Of a stretch of DNA of 64,000 nt, positions 22,476 through 33,648 are shown in pieces; position 1 is the stretch's first letter; each line of letters starts with the position of its first letter. Origin of the DNA: Trichopria drosophilae (Eukaryota; Arthropoda; Insecta; Hymenoptera; Diapriidae); assembly GCA_030407085.1 (NCBI GenBank), contig CM059587.1, forward strand, positions 46,102,501 to 46,166,500, written 5' to 3'. Under the pieces are notes generated by a model. It was not told the DNA's origin. It searched no databases and worked only from the letters and a program-made list of their open reading frames with translations. A program made the position numbers and the translations under genes.

Positions 22476-23151
22476 AACGCCGCGAAGGTAAATACTTAAC
22501 TTTTCATTGGTTAGGCATTGGGTATCTTGAGACACGTGGGGTAGTTGTGAACCAATTGAATCGCGAGCAGGAAAATGTCGTGAATTTGATTGAGGTCGCA
22601 CATAACAATGAATATTATTCTGTAAGCTTGACTGTGAAAGTCAGAATAGTATTTTTCATTGTAATTGGTTCCAATTGGTTATGAGTATAGAATACTAATT
22701 AGTTAACTTAAAGAAGACGCAATTTTCCCGGCACAATAAGAGCCACTTTGATCTTCGACTTCTATATTAAGAAATGCAATGCATTATAAGACATAACCTC
22801 AAATATGAAAAATAGCAGTTTTAGAATTAGTTTTATTAAATAATGCTAAGTAATGGGTAATGAAACGTACATAACTTCTTTTCAACTATTGAAATAAATA
22901 CAACATTTTTATAAGAATAACAAATAATAACTTCAATAGTAATATAGAATATTTTTGAAAAAATGTTTAAAAAAAATGTTACGTTTGACAATATTGTTAT
23001 TTGTAAAAGTAATATATCAACAAATGTTCATCTTATTATTTTTGCCATTGCTACATTTGTAAATTCTCCACTTTAATTATATTAATTTATAGTGTATTTG
23101 TTTTAAGAAATATGTATAATTTTTTATATAAAGAGAGAATCGCAAGCTGTA
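22476..23151. other. No gene recognised; left flank of the Polinton
   Basis: AT-rich DNA with no supported frame. The last six bases (GCTGTA, 23,146-23,151) are the left copy of the Polinton target duplication. Confidence 0.5.
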
Positions 23152-24141
23152 AGTAGTATAGGGGTACCGATAGCCAGACGTAAACACCCCCCACTCCTAT
23201 ACCTTGAGGTAGGTCTGGCGCCAGACGGCACACGAGCCTTGGGTTAGGTCAGGGGTTAATGACCTCATAAAGAGGTGATAATGGTTATTAATGGGTAATT
23301 AATGTCAAAACAAGCAATAAAAACGTCAATAAATAATGTTAATTGGGTAATTAATGTCAGAAAAAAATAATTTATGACCGTAAATATCCCTGTAGCCGCC
23401 TTTTGAAGTAGGTCGGTAGTCTGACGTAAACAAAAACGTACGGGGTACCTTTGGCCGCTACGCGTGGCTGGCAGACGAATATTGAGATAGGTCAGGGGTT
23501 AATGACCTCATAAAGAGGTGTTAATGGTTATTAATGGTTAATTAATGTCAAAACAAATAATAAAAATGTCAATAAATAATGATAATTGAGTGATTAACGC
23601 CAGATACCTATCAATTTATGGTCGTAAATAACACTACCACCATCTCGTTCGCTTTGTCAATATTCTGACGTATACAAAAACGTACGGGGTACCTTTGGCC
23701 GCTACGCGAGACTGGCTGACGAATCTTGAGATAGGTCATGGGTTAATGGCCTCGTAAAGAGATGTTAGTGGTTATTAATGGATAATTAATATCAAAACAA
23801 ACATAAAAACGCCCCGCCTTGCGAGGTAGCTCTGTAGTCTGGCGTAAACAAACCTGTACGGGGTCCCTTTGGCCGGAACGTGAGGTAGGTCATGGCTCAA
23901 CGACCTTTCGACGACTATTGGTTAGTTTTCGTGTTTGGCTTCTTATGATTATTCAGCCCCCACTCCTCCTTATTATTTATTAAGACTTACCAATACATAA
24001 CACCGATGACCTTTATATACTCGTTGCGCACGTGTCAGTCCGCTTGTAGGTCGAAAACGAGAGACTGTGAAGCACACACATGGTTTTTACTCGAGGGGAC
24101 CCAGTTTTCTAGGAAAAATTTGAATACGAAGGGGAGATAAG
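23152..24141 (+). repeat. Polinton left terminal inverted repeat
   Basis: About 990 bp, matched in reverse complement by 40,549-41,624. It contains three tandem units with a period of about 243 bp (anchors at 23,248, 23,491 and 23,735). Each has GGTCAGGGGTTAATGACCTC or a variant, an ATTAATGTCAAAACAAA block and ACGTACGGGGTACCTTTGGC. The inner part (24,000-24,141) carries a TATATACTCGTTGCGCACGT stretch that could hold a promoter. The arms are the likely protein-primed replication origins. Confidence 0.93.
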
Positions 24142-24462
24142 ACGTTGAAAATACGAAAGAGGAGATACGAAGAATTCCTATGAGTAGAGTCGACAAGCAA
24201 CGGGGCAAATATGTTGCGTAATATGTAGGAGGTCCGGAGTTGTCCGAGTTGACTGTGACCTTGTATTAACGGATGAATGATCTGTACTTGCGTTCAATCG
24301 TAAGGGTAAATAAAATATTGTAATAATTTTTCATTATTCTTATTCTTATTAATTCGATTACATATATGTTCAACCTCTTATATTTATAATTTTCCACAAA
24401 AAACGATAAATCGTATGTACAAAATTTTACAATTATCAAGTGTGCTACAATTGTGATCTACT
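24142..24462. other. Spacer between left repeat and the 3' end of polymerase B
   Basis: No gene. AT-rich DNA at 24,300-24,440 follows the polymerase stop on the minus strand and contains AATAAA-like signals usable as its poly(A) site. Confidence 0.4.
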
Positions 24463-27400
24463 TTACTGTTTGTACCCAAAAGGAAATGAGTAGCGAGTCG
24501 AAACGTGTCGCCGTTTTTTCAAAACTATTTGACATGTTTTTTCTTCCGGTCGCGTTACAATTTCATGTACGGCGGTGCGTCGTATTGCGTTAAATCTAAT
24601 GCGTATTTTTGGACGTGTACCAGTGGTCGTAGTGGTATTAGTAGTATTATTACAATCACTTTCCATAATCATTTTATAAATCGAATTAAAGTTAATTTTT
24701 TTCCCATTTTCGTAATTTAATGAAATACCCTTGACTTTACACGTGTCGTAATACTGATCGTTTTCAGTTCGCACGCGAAAAGCGTAAAATTTAGGCCCCC
24801 CTGAGATAAAGGTCTCAATATACGCGCCCGACCCGTAAGCCGCTAGCTCGTCGGTCAAGTCACCCAGAAAATTACCCAAAGGCGGTTCATAATCTTCCGG
24901 TGACGTCATCGATTTATTAGATATATATATATTACTGAATCGGTATCGAAATAAAGCACGCGACGATCCAATTTTTCTAAATAACTGTATAGTTTCAAAC
25001 GCGCTTGAGCTGTCGTGTAAGCCGCAATAACAACGTTTGTACAATTTGATGGTGTGACCGTTTCGCTTCTGTCGACCCAATTGACAAATATAATCTTGTC
25101 ATTTACCGGAAGAATCTGAGTAACCTCTTTTGTCACATCTGTGAAAATTTCAAGCAAGTCTTGGCGCGTGGAAATAATCTCTGTACGCTGCAGATTTTCG
25201 CGTTGCCCAAATTTCCCCCAAAATGAATTTAAACACAGTTTAGCAACGGCTCTTAAACCGGGATTTTTTGATATATTATTTTGTTCGAGCTTTATCCCTT
25301 CGGTCCGCTCATAAGATTCTACGTACAAGCTTTTTGTTTGCTCATCGACACATTCTGCAGGCCAGCCGCTCGCTTCTTGCTTCATTTTTAGGAACGTATC
25401 AATGTAATTCGAAAACAGACCACCATCGCGAGTCTGATGATTGTATTGCGTTATATTATACTGCCAAATTTCGAGTATTTTTCGGATTTTATAGCCTTTC
25501 TGAATAGCTTTCTTGACCTCATCGACCACCCACGTCCCAGTTAATACTCTATCGTCGTCATTCTCATGTATACAATCTGATTGCCACTCGATCTCGCAAC
25601 AGCTTCGGCAGAGAGGAAATAGCAACCGAGAATTCATTTTAACTGGCAGTACCGCATGATATAGATTTCGGGGTGGTAGTACTTTACACATGATAAGTCC
25701 TTCTACCCCGTCTAAATTAATTGGATCTTCTAGACTCGTGATGGCAGCACATTCTTCTCCAACATAAATGGTTGGATGGCCTACGGGGAAGCGACCGGTC
25801 TTGCAGATGTATGGATATAGCGAACATACATCTACGTACTTAATTTTTTCATTATTTTTGACCGTGTAATATGTTGCGGTATTTCCCGTTCGTCCGCCAA
25901 AAAATGCAGCGCGCGGATCGAGAACAATGTAAGACGCCATTGGATGATTTTCCACGTAATCAGAAATTTCTCTATTTGTTTTTTTCTCCCGATTAAACGT
26001 ACATTCCCATTTTTCGGTAAGCTTGTATCCGAACGAGCGTATTAGACGCGATGTAGAGATTGTATTTGCATAAGATTTATTGAAATTTTCACCGTTTGAA
26101 AAAATAGGTTTATCTCTAAATTCCGAAAAACAATATCGACAACCGTGGAAGAAACACCCATGAAATTGAAACACGTGGCCTTTGACGTTATTAGTCACAT
26201 CGTTTTCATCTGGTGGTAAGAAACCATCCACTAGTGGACCTTCGGGTAGTCGATATTCTCGAGAACGACCTGCGTGCACAATTTCACAACCGTGCACCTT
26301 TTCACACCAAAGAAGCCACTCTATAGCTACCTTCGATTGGCGATTACAGCGTCTGTAACTGTTTCCCGGTGGTAATAGCCCGATAGTGTTGGGTTTCAGA
26401 AAATTCTTCCTATAAACGCGCGAACATGCTGATGCTATCGTTACCGCCTCACTAAAGGGGCAAACATTACCTTTTTGGAGAAATATTTTACGAAAAGCAA
26501 CGCATGCTCTTCGTAAAATATCGACATCCATTTTGCAATATACTTCCATATCGCGTTTTATATCAAATACCTCATTTCTAGCGATACAGTCGTTATACCA
26601 GCTGAAAAATGTTCCTCTTTCATCAGGCGACATTTGATCGGGGGCGTAAAAATGCGCTTCAGGAAATGCTCCGACATAATCTGTATTTTCGAGAGTATTA
26701 TATAAGTGAGGGAAATAACCTTTCTTGGTGTGTTCTGGAAGGCCAAATGCTTTAGGCAAAGCACTTAACTTCATATGGAAATAATTTAAACTGTCTATAA
26801 AAATTGTTTTATCGAATTCTATTTTTATAATGCTTTTTCCGTTTAAAATTACACTCGGCTTTAATGATTTATTGAAAGCATTTTCACGTTCGATCAAATG
26901 TCTCAGGATAAACTGTGCATCAAAGCCCTTCGCGTTGTGCGCTATACAAACAACTTTAGAAAAACTCGATTTCTCGCGTACTGCAAAGTCTATGAATTCT
27001 TTAACTGGGTCGTGTTTGAAAATAAATTCATGTGGTCCGCAAAACTCACAAATTCCGCTTATATCTAATAAATCGATGCATGACTCACATACTTGATGTG
27101 CGACGCAAAGGTTTACGATGTGTAGGTTGATCTCTGGATTTCCTCGATACGCCACGTCTTGTCGGGTTTCAAAATCATAAAAAATAAAACGTGTACGGGG
27201 GCGACTTGTAATAATATTCGACGAGTTGCTACTACTAATACTACCACCATTATCGATACCACGCCCATTAGTATTTAAAGGTGTGGAAGATGACAAAGAG
27301 AGGGATGGCGAAGACGACGACGACGATAACGGTGATGATAATGTTGGTTGGGGTCTCAAGGAAAGATTCGAATTTTTTGTAGCAATTTTTTGCATAAAAC

Positions 27401-28873
27401 AATGCGAGTTGATATCGTGTTGACTTTTGCAACGTCTGCATTTCGTTAACCCGCACATGTGAGACCCGTAATTAACATCTACACATTTGTTGCAGCTTTT
27501 ACAAATTTTTATAGTACCGCAAATACTACGCATACCTTTACCCAATTTAGAATATGAACCGGGGGTACGATGCTTATTGAAGCAATCGTAGTTGTAAAAA
27601 TGTCTGTTGCAAACGGTACAGTAAACAAAATTATTCCTAATCTTCTCGCATGCGGGTTCCGAAAAACACATGTTGCAGGTATACGGACACGAGTGCGAGT
27701 CGGGTCTTGTATAGCGTTTATTACAACATCGACAATATCTGCATTTTTTCCCAACCACGCCCATTAGATTTGTGATCGTCGAGAAATGGTTCGCTCTTGC
27801 GTGATAGAGTATATTTATAGTATCACCACGAAACGAGAGGAATTCTCGCCGACCGTCAAATATTAAGTCTTCGCCGTTGCCGATACCATTACTGTCGTAT
27901 ATGACAATGGCAACATTTTTACCCGCGTAATATCGTTGAAATTCCTGAAATTGAAGCGTTGAACAACCATTTTCAGGGATTCGAACGTTAGCCTCTGATA
28001 TAATTCGTTTCGCGTTTTCTAATTGTAAATTACTATTGGGGCGACATATGTTTTTCCACGATTTACGCCATATATCTGGGGAAACTAAATTTTTTTTTAA
28101 AAAGTATTCGGCTATAGCAAGAGCCCTTGGGAAGCAGAGATTGTCATCGTTGCAAATCGACACGACTGATTTGCTACGGAAAGCAGCTTCGTTCATTTTG
28201 TTATTACCCCGACCGCGGGGAACACGAACGTGATGCACTTCAATAACAAAATCGTCATTTAATTCAATACCCGACGCGCTTTGCGCAACAGACGTTATAA
28301 GATTTAACATGTCCGTTGCGTTGAAATTACTGATAGTTCGGAAAGATAAACCGGCAGGTTTTGAAAAATTAGACGCGTTAAAAGTTAGACCTATTAAGTC
28401 GGAATCACCGCTATCGTCGCGTAAAACTATAGTTGACGTTATCAAGTCAAACAGTTCTTGTATAACGCCTTCTATATATTTGATCGGATTCGTTTCATCG
28501 CTCGGTTTTATTATTTTAAAACGAATCTCGCGACCCGACAGTTGAAATCGTTTATAGTACCGGAATGTATCCTTAGCAATTTGAATTTTACTTGCCGGTG
28601 GTCCTGATGATAATGATGATGATGATGATGAAGCTGCTGGCAATGATGAGGAAAACGCTGATGCTGGTTCATCATTTCTAGACTCTTCTCTAACGTCGGT
28701 GTCATCATCCTCGTCATCATATTCTTCGTCAGCGTCGGGGGTATATGCTGCATCACCGGTACTGACACTGCTGCTGGAAACGTCGTTGTCATCATCGCTT
28801 TCGTCGTCGGCCTCATAGGCGGATGTTGCACCTGAACAACCTCCACCGACTTGTCCTTGAGAGCCATCATGAT
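24463..28873 (-). CDS. pPolB: Protein-primed family B DNA polymerase, one frame break near the C-terminus
   Basis: The minus-strand frame covers 28,873 to 24,906 and then continues in another frame to 24,463. In order: an acidic Ser-rich N-terminus; a conserved N-terminal region (DDNLCFPRALAIA); a Cys/His cluster (about residues 383-475); exonuclease motifs YDFET (about 566), HNAKGFD (about 648) and YCKMDVD (about 786); a nuclease-like FQFHGCFFHGC segment (about 910); polymerase motif A DVCSLYP (about 1019), motif B LCLNSFWGKFGQR (about 1219) and motif C YFDTDS (about 1314). It copies the element from a protein primer. Just after motif C the frame is lost in a TA run (24,921-24,932). The last about 150 residues, including VKGISLNYENGKK, are in the adjacent frame. 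The first in-frame ATG is too far inside, and TTTTCAG precedes the frame at 28,874, so a 5' exon probably exists upstream. Confidence 0.93.
24921..24932. repeat. TA-dinucleotide run carrying the polymerase frame break
   Basis: A short (TA)n stretch lies directly after the codons for motif C. The upstream and downstream halves of polymerase B are in different frames on its two sides. Dinucleotide slippage, in the genome or in the assembly, is the simplest cause. Confidence 0.8.
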
Positions 28874-28961
28874 CTGAAAACAAATTATTAACGCTTACTG
28901 AATAATTTTATACATTAGACAATGATAATAATTTTCGAAAAAAAAACGAAAAGTTACATTT

Positions 28962-29930
28962 TTATTCCTCGAGACTCGAGCAATACGTCGCATCGACATA
29001 TCGCATTATTATCCCGAGATTAAGGGATGGAAAGGTTTCCCCATCCGAATATTCATAATGGGTTGCCAACCATTTAGCCACCCTCTCCATTTTAAGGCCA
29101 TATTCGGCGTAATCTTGCACGAGTCGCAAGCGCTTTCTTTTTTCAAAGTCTAAGAAAATTATAAAAATGTAACAATTACGTTAAATATTTTTAATGTACA
29201 TGTATCAATATTATTGAAAAATAAGAAAGAGCATTACCACTATTAATAGCTGCGATATAGCGTATACAGCTATACTCTGGTTCGTGTGCAACATCCTGCA
29301 GGACTGGTTGTTGCCGAAAATTGGCGGATTCACCCGGGGCACTTTCTACCGTTAGATCAACGCTGCGGATGCTTCGCGCGCCATCCGTTGTCAACGAATC
29401 GTGCTCCGAGAGAAGTTCACCTGTATTGATGGACGATACATCGTCCAATACGCGAACAACATCTGCAAAAACAAACAAGATGTCGATAAACAATTTTCGT
29501 AATATTTCAAACCCGCTCTACGTAAATGTAAAGTAGGGAAATTCCACCAATCATAATTAATTGCGATATCAAGTTCGATACCTCATTGGTTGAAACTCCT
29601 TACGTGACGTTTACATTTGTCTATCCCGCTTGCGTTGACCGGAGGGGTGCGTTTTATACACCATCTCAAACGCGAAAGAACGAAAATTAACATTAGTATT
29701 ACAAAAAATACACAAACTTACCCGTAATCGCTTCGCACTCTGCGATGATGCGCCTGTAGAGTCTGTCATGCCGCTTTCCTCTGGAAACGAGTACGTTCCC
29801 GGTGAGACGCATCGCGACATCGCACTTTGAAATAAACTTTTTATACACGTCACAAAACACTGTATGTTCGGACTCTAAAAGGTACCGCACCAATTGTCGG
29901 AAATCGTGGCACAATCTCTCGTACGATTTA
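28962..29930 (-). CDS. Uncharacterised Polinton gene, three exons seen
   Basis: Three minus-strand blocks join in phase through GT..AG introns: exon a ends at 29,722, exon b is 29,462-29,238, exon c is 29,149-28,962 ending in TAA. Introns are 259 and 88 bp, and both junctions are phase 1, so the model is convincing. Exon a (SYERLCHDFRQLVRYLL, GNVLVSRGKRHDRLYRR) is open upstream only to about 29,950 with no ATG, so another 5' exon or a lost start is likely. Exon b is polar and acidic; exon c is basic then amphipathic (RLVQDYAEYGLKMERVAKWL). I recognise no domain. It lies directly upstream of polymerase B in the same direction and could be an early gene. A terminal protein for priming is one untested possibility. 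Confidence 0.6.
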
Positions 29931-29949
29931 CGATGAGCACTAACACTTT

Positions 29950-30637
29950 AGCGTAACCCGAAAACACTAACAACCATACGATTTGTTGTACCAACGTCCC
30001 CCACGATTGCGGATATTATTTGGCGGAGCTCTAATTCCATTTTTGCTGATTTGAAATACTTCTCGAAAAAATTACGAAGACGTTCGAGGCGAAAGAGATT
30101 TTCACAAGTGAGGAATTGGAACTATGATCGCTGGTTTTATACATCTATGATGTCTGTGATTGGGAAAAATATATTTTTCTCACATCACATTTGTAAAATA
30201 TTAAATGTGCCAGCTTGCGAGATGGTTCACATTCCCCAAAACTGTATCGTGTATGGTAAGCTTCCGTTTCGAGTGTTTCCAAAAACTCTCAAATTATTTA
30301 GACATTTTATGATCTTTTTTCGTGCAAAATATAACTGATAAGAAATGTCTCACATACAAGATGAAAACTATTACATAAAGCAGAGTAGATGGCTTTTCTC
30401 GAAATGATTTCGTTTGCTCGCAGAGACCCGTCGTTCGACAGAGTCGAGAGTTTTAAAAATTTAAGAAAGGCCAATATATTTTCTACTTTATGGACTCCTC
30501 CTCCGTTTAAGTCTTCTCTTTAGGACATTTACAAAAACTTTTAGACATGAAAATACTATGATTTTCTTGAATTTTTTCGTTGTCTTCGCTGAACCCGAGT
30601 TTAAATGCTTTTCATTAATAATATGTGTTTGCGCAGT

Positions 30638-30693
<56 letters not shown>

Positions 30694-30982
30694 TGCGTGT
30701 ATTTATATGTACGAGTTACTTTTCGGGTCGTTGTAACACTAGCGTATTTAACCAGCGGCCTCAGCAGGAAAAGGCACAGTCGCTTGCACGCAGTTATAGC
30801 GAACTTTACGCATTGCGCTTTTACTCACTTCTCCTACAACGTAAACGTACAGTTATTGTGAGCTTTTGTTAAAAAGAGCGTGCAGTGTAGCATATTTGAT
30901 TAAAATAGTGAACGTGGTCGTTACATCGTGTTGTTTGAAATTTCTAACAAAAACTGTGGAAAGAACTTGCGAGATTATAGAA
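29950..30982. promoter_or_regulatory. Divergent intergenic region of the Polinton
   Basis: This about 1-kb stretch separates the minus-strand early genes from the plus-strand genes, so promoters for both directions should lie here. It includes a (TG)n microsatellite at 30,642-30,692. Plus-strand frames at 30,051-30,338 and across the TG run show no family motif and are not called as genes. No TATA box was assigned. Confidence 0.4.
30642..30692. repeat. (TG)n microsatellite
   Basis: About 25 uninterrupted TG dinucleotides in the divergent intergenic region. Tracts of this kind can form Z-DNA and vary in length between individuals. Confidence 0.95.
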
Positions 30983-32161
30983 ATGGTTCGACAGGCTCCA
31001 GCCCTTGATAATGAGAAAAATACGGATGATACGCATTCACTCGCTACTCAAATTGTGCATCAAGAAACTCAAACGTATGACGAAAACGATGATGGAATGT
31101 CGTCGATACCGCTACCACCAACATCATCATCGTCATCCACAATCGTGAGCGAGAGCTCCTCTACCGAAGCATATCAATCTCCTAATGAAAAGCGTGCTCA
31201 CATGTCACCTACAGTGGAGAATGGTATTCGCAATACACAATCGTTGCTTTTGTCAACCACATATTCATTGAACAAATCATCGAGCAAGAGACTTTCCGTC
31301 GGAATGGCACCTACCGATGTGGGTTTATTCGTACCCGTTGTAAAAATTTTCAACAATCAATCATCTATCGGTCTAACAATGCAATCGGATAGTTGGTCAA
31401 AGTTCACAAAGGTCATTGATACCGTTTCTTCATATTTCGATGACTCGTATTTTAAACGATCATCAACATTACGCGATACGAATATAAACGTCAAAGATTT
31501 TAAAATCATCTTTACGACATCGTACGGTGCGAAAGCGGTCGTTTTCGAACAAATCCCCACCACTACCACCACTGAAAATGATAATGAGGGTGATGATGGT
31601 GAGAAGGTAGCAGCGACAGCAGTAACCGCAACGCTCGAAAACAACGAAATGCAGAAGGCGCCGACATCGCTAGCTAAGAATATCTTAAAAACACCTGAAA
31701 AACGTAGGGACATTGAATCTGCAAACCAATCACCACCACCGCGAAAGAGGGCAAAGAAGGAAGCATCTGATAACAGAGTATTGAGAAGGAGAACTTTTAC
31801 ACCATCGATCGTAATGCACAAAACCACATTTGATGGTTTGAAGAGACTAGTGATCTGTGTCGATGAACGAATGAAAAAACTAAACGAAATTTTCGAGGAT
31901 GTACAAAAATGCAGATTTCGAATCGAGGATGAAATTCTGCGGTATCTTCTTTCTCAAAATTATAAAAACTTACCGTGCGATCTACGCATCGAGCAAATTC
32001 TTCTAAATGAACGTGAACAAATTTGTAATTATATGAAAACACAAGTGTCAAAGGCTTTCTTTGCAGATGGACTGTTAAACATAACTATGTATGAACTTGT
32101 TGTATTATTTTTAGAAATAATCATCGAAAATACAAAAACCACGTTTAACGCGGTACTGTAA
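30983..32161 (+). CDS. Uncharacterised Polinton protein, 392 residues
   Basis: The start is taken at the first ATG in frame (30,983, context GAAATGG). Residues 1-110 are polar, Ser/Thr/Glu-rich and probably disordered. Residues about 110-195 form a folded-looking block (GLFVPVVKIFNN, TMQSDSWSKFTKVIDTV) with alternating beta-like segments. A basic, nuclear-localisation-like stretch (PPPRKRAKKE) is near residue 255, and a helical C-terminus follows (FDGLKRLVICVDERMKKLNEIF onward). The middle block faintly recalls small single-strand-DNA-binding folds of the PC4 type, but that is a guess. It is the first plus-strand gene after the divergent region. Confidence 0.65.
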   Translation: MVRQAPALDNEKNTDDTHSLATQIVHQETQTYDENDDGMSSIPLPPTSSSSSTIVSESSSTEAYQSPNEKRAHMSPTVENGIRNTQSLLLSTTYSLNKSSSKRLSVGMAPTDVGLFVPVVKIFNNQSSIGLTMQSDSWSKFTKVIDTVSSYFDDSYFKRSSTLRDTNINVKDFKIIFTTSYGAKAVVFEQIPTTTTTENDNEGDDGEKVAATAVTATLENNEMQKAPTSLAKNILKTPEKRRDIESANQSPPPRKRAKKEASDNRVLRRRTFTPSIVMHKTTFDGLKRLVICVDERMKKLNEIFEDVQKCRFRIEDEILRYLLSQNYKNLPCDLRIEQILLNEREQICNYMKTQVSKAFFADGLLNITMYELVVLFLEIIIENTKTTFNAVL

Positions 32162-32885
32162 AAATTGATATGAATAATAAAACGTATCATCATACATGAA
32201 ATAAATTACCTATTAATATTTCAACCTATTTCTAAAAAACACCACTTCCTCACCTGCAATCTTGGAGCAAAAGATCCACTTGTTGGCAAGAACTATTCTC
32301 GTAAGATGGGTCGCTGTCTTTGATGTTGTTTGATCGTTTTTATCGTTGCATAATACATCTCTTCTACGGAATATTCTCCGTAGGTGTACATGTATCTGTA
32401 TTTATGTAAGTATATACGGATATTTCTTCAAAGAGGTACATGAGTATATTTTATGAAGTTTTTTTTAACCTTCCACACACACGCACACACGCACACACAC
32501 ACACATTACATGTATAACGCGGGTTTGTTGTCTTACAAGCGATGTTATCGAAGAGGGGGCACTGATGAGCTTGTTCAGCGCGGCCCCCTCTTCGATATTC
32601 GCGGTTGTCAAGCTCGCGAAAGCCCCCCGGAGGGAGGGTGAGCTCCCCGCGGTAAATGAGCTCACGGTGCCCCAGCCGTAAGAGCTACTCGCGATAAATG
32701 AGCTTGCGAGAGCCGCGCGCCCCGGGGGCCGCCGCCGCCGCCGCAGTTGTAGGAATGTGTTTGCGCAAAGTATATTTATTACTGTACAACTAGTTGTTAT
32801 TGTTATTATTACTATTATTTTTATTTTAACATTCAGTCGTTTACGGTAGAGTACAGTGAACGGTTGCTCTGCAAACAAACAAAAA
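32162..32885. promoter_or_regulatory. Leader of the late gene cluster with GC-rich hairpin block
   Basis: Contains a CA-rich microsatellite (32,473-32,507) and then a block at 32,540-32,750 that is far more GC-rich than its surroundings. That block has a perfect 14-bp stem (ATCGAAGAGGGGGC, 32,548-32,561, with GCCCCCTCTTCGAT) and repeated ATGAGCT motifs, and ends in a (GCC)n run. It lies directly upstream of the ATPase, the first of nine close-packed plus-strand genes, so it may hold their promoter. No protein signature was seen in it. Confidence 0.45.
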
Positions 32886-33575
32886 ATGTCTTCAAGTTCA
32901 AAACCCTCTATGGACACGAGATGGAAACATCCGTGGACGTGTATGGTATGTGGTCCCACAGGATGTGGTAAAACAGTTTTCGTGACAAAATTTTTAAGAA
33001 ATTTGTCATTATTAGCGGACGTTTCCTTCGATCGGGTGATTTTTTATTACGCCGAATGGCAAGATGAGTATCGTAATAAAATGGTCTTGGGTGGAAAATC
33101 GTCTGCAGCGCGTCGTGGAATCGAATTTCTAGAAGGTCTACCGAACCCCGATGATTATTCAAAGGACAACAATAGTAAAAAATTAATAATAATCGACGAT
33201 CTTATGCGCGAATCATCGAATAATACCATCATGGATCTCTTTACTAAAGGTAGTCACCATAAAAATATGAGTGTAATTTTCATTACGCAAAATATTTTTC
33301 ATCAGGGTCGTGGACAGCGCGACATTTCACTTAATACCAATTACCTGGTTTTGTTTAAAAATCCTCGAGATAGGGCTCAAATTCAGCATCTCGCACGTCA
33401 AGTATACCCGGAAAATTCAAAATTTCTCCAAGAAGCGTACAGAGATGCAACTTATCGCCCACATGGTTATCTTCTCTTAGATCTTAAACAAAGTACGCCG
33501 GATGATTTCAGATTTCGTGCACGTATATTTCCGGACGAACAACCGCATGTTGCATATGTGCCGAAACGTAGATGA
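32886..33575 (+). CDS. DNA-packaging ATPase (FtsK/HerA, A32-like)
   Basis: 229 residues from ATG 32,886 (AAAAAATGTC); an upstream in-frame GTG is ignored. Walker A is GPTGCGKT at residues 23-30, Walker B is LIIIDD at 100-105, and the sensor-like FITQN follows at about residue 143. The length and order fit the A32/FtsK-HerA packaging ATPases shared by Polintons, virophages and large DNA viruses, which pump DNA into the capsid. It opens the late gene block. Nothing is missing. Confidence 0.93.
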   Translation: MSSSSKPSMDTRWKHPWTCMVCGPTGCGKTVFVTKFLRNLSLLADVSFDRVIFYYAEWQDEYRNKMVLGGKSSAARRGIEFLEGLPNPDDYSKDNNSKKLIIIDDLMRESSNNTIMDLFTKGSHHKNMSVIFITQNIFHQGRGQRDISLNTNYLVLFKNPRDRAQIQHLARQVYPENSKFLQEAYRDATYRPHGYLLLDLKQSTPDDFRFRARIFPDEQPHVAYVPKRR

Positions 33576-33648
33576 ATGAATTAAAGCGAACGAGTTTAAA
33601 AAAATCGTACAGATATTTATTATTGTCAGTGTACAGTTAACCGCGACT

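Noticed and set aside
28883..28883. Polymerase B start at 28,883
   Set aside because: The first codon is TTG, not ATG, and it lies within an acceptor-like TTTTCAG; an upstream exon is more likely.
30051..30338. 95-codon plus-strand frame in the Polinton divergent region
   Set aside because: Basic, low-information text in an AT-rich intergenic stretch with no family motif; treated as part of the regulatory region.
30558..30872. Open frames across the TG microsatellite in both plus frames
   Set aside because: Their length comes from the (TG)n run (Cys-Val repeats); no other support.
31357..31827. Long antisense frame opposite the 392-residue Polinton gene
   Set aside because: Shadow of the real frame; Phe/Ser/Val-rich text typical of the complement of an acidic gene.
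32856..32885. Upstream in-frame GTG start for the packaging ATPase
   Set aside because: Eukaryotic genes start at ATG; the ATG at 32,886 gives the usual N-terminal length.
32465..32959. 164-codon minus-strand frame opposite the ATPase leader
   Set aside because: Arises from the GC-rich repeat block and a CA microsatellite and overlaps the ATPase start in antisense; no domain.
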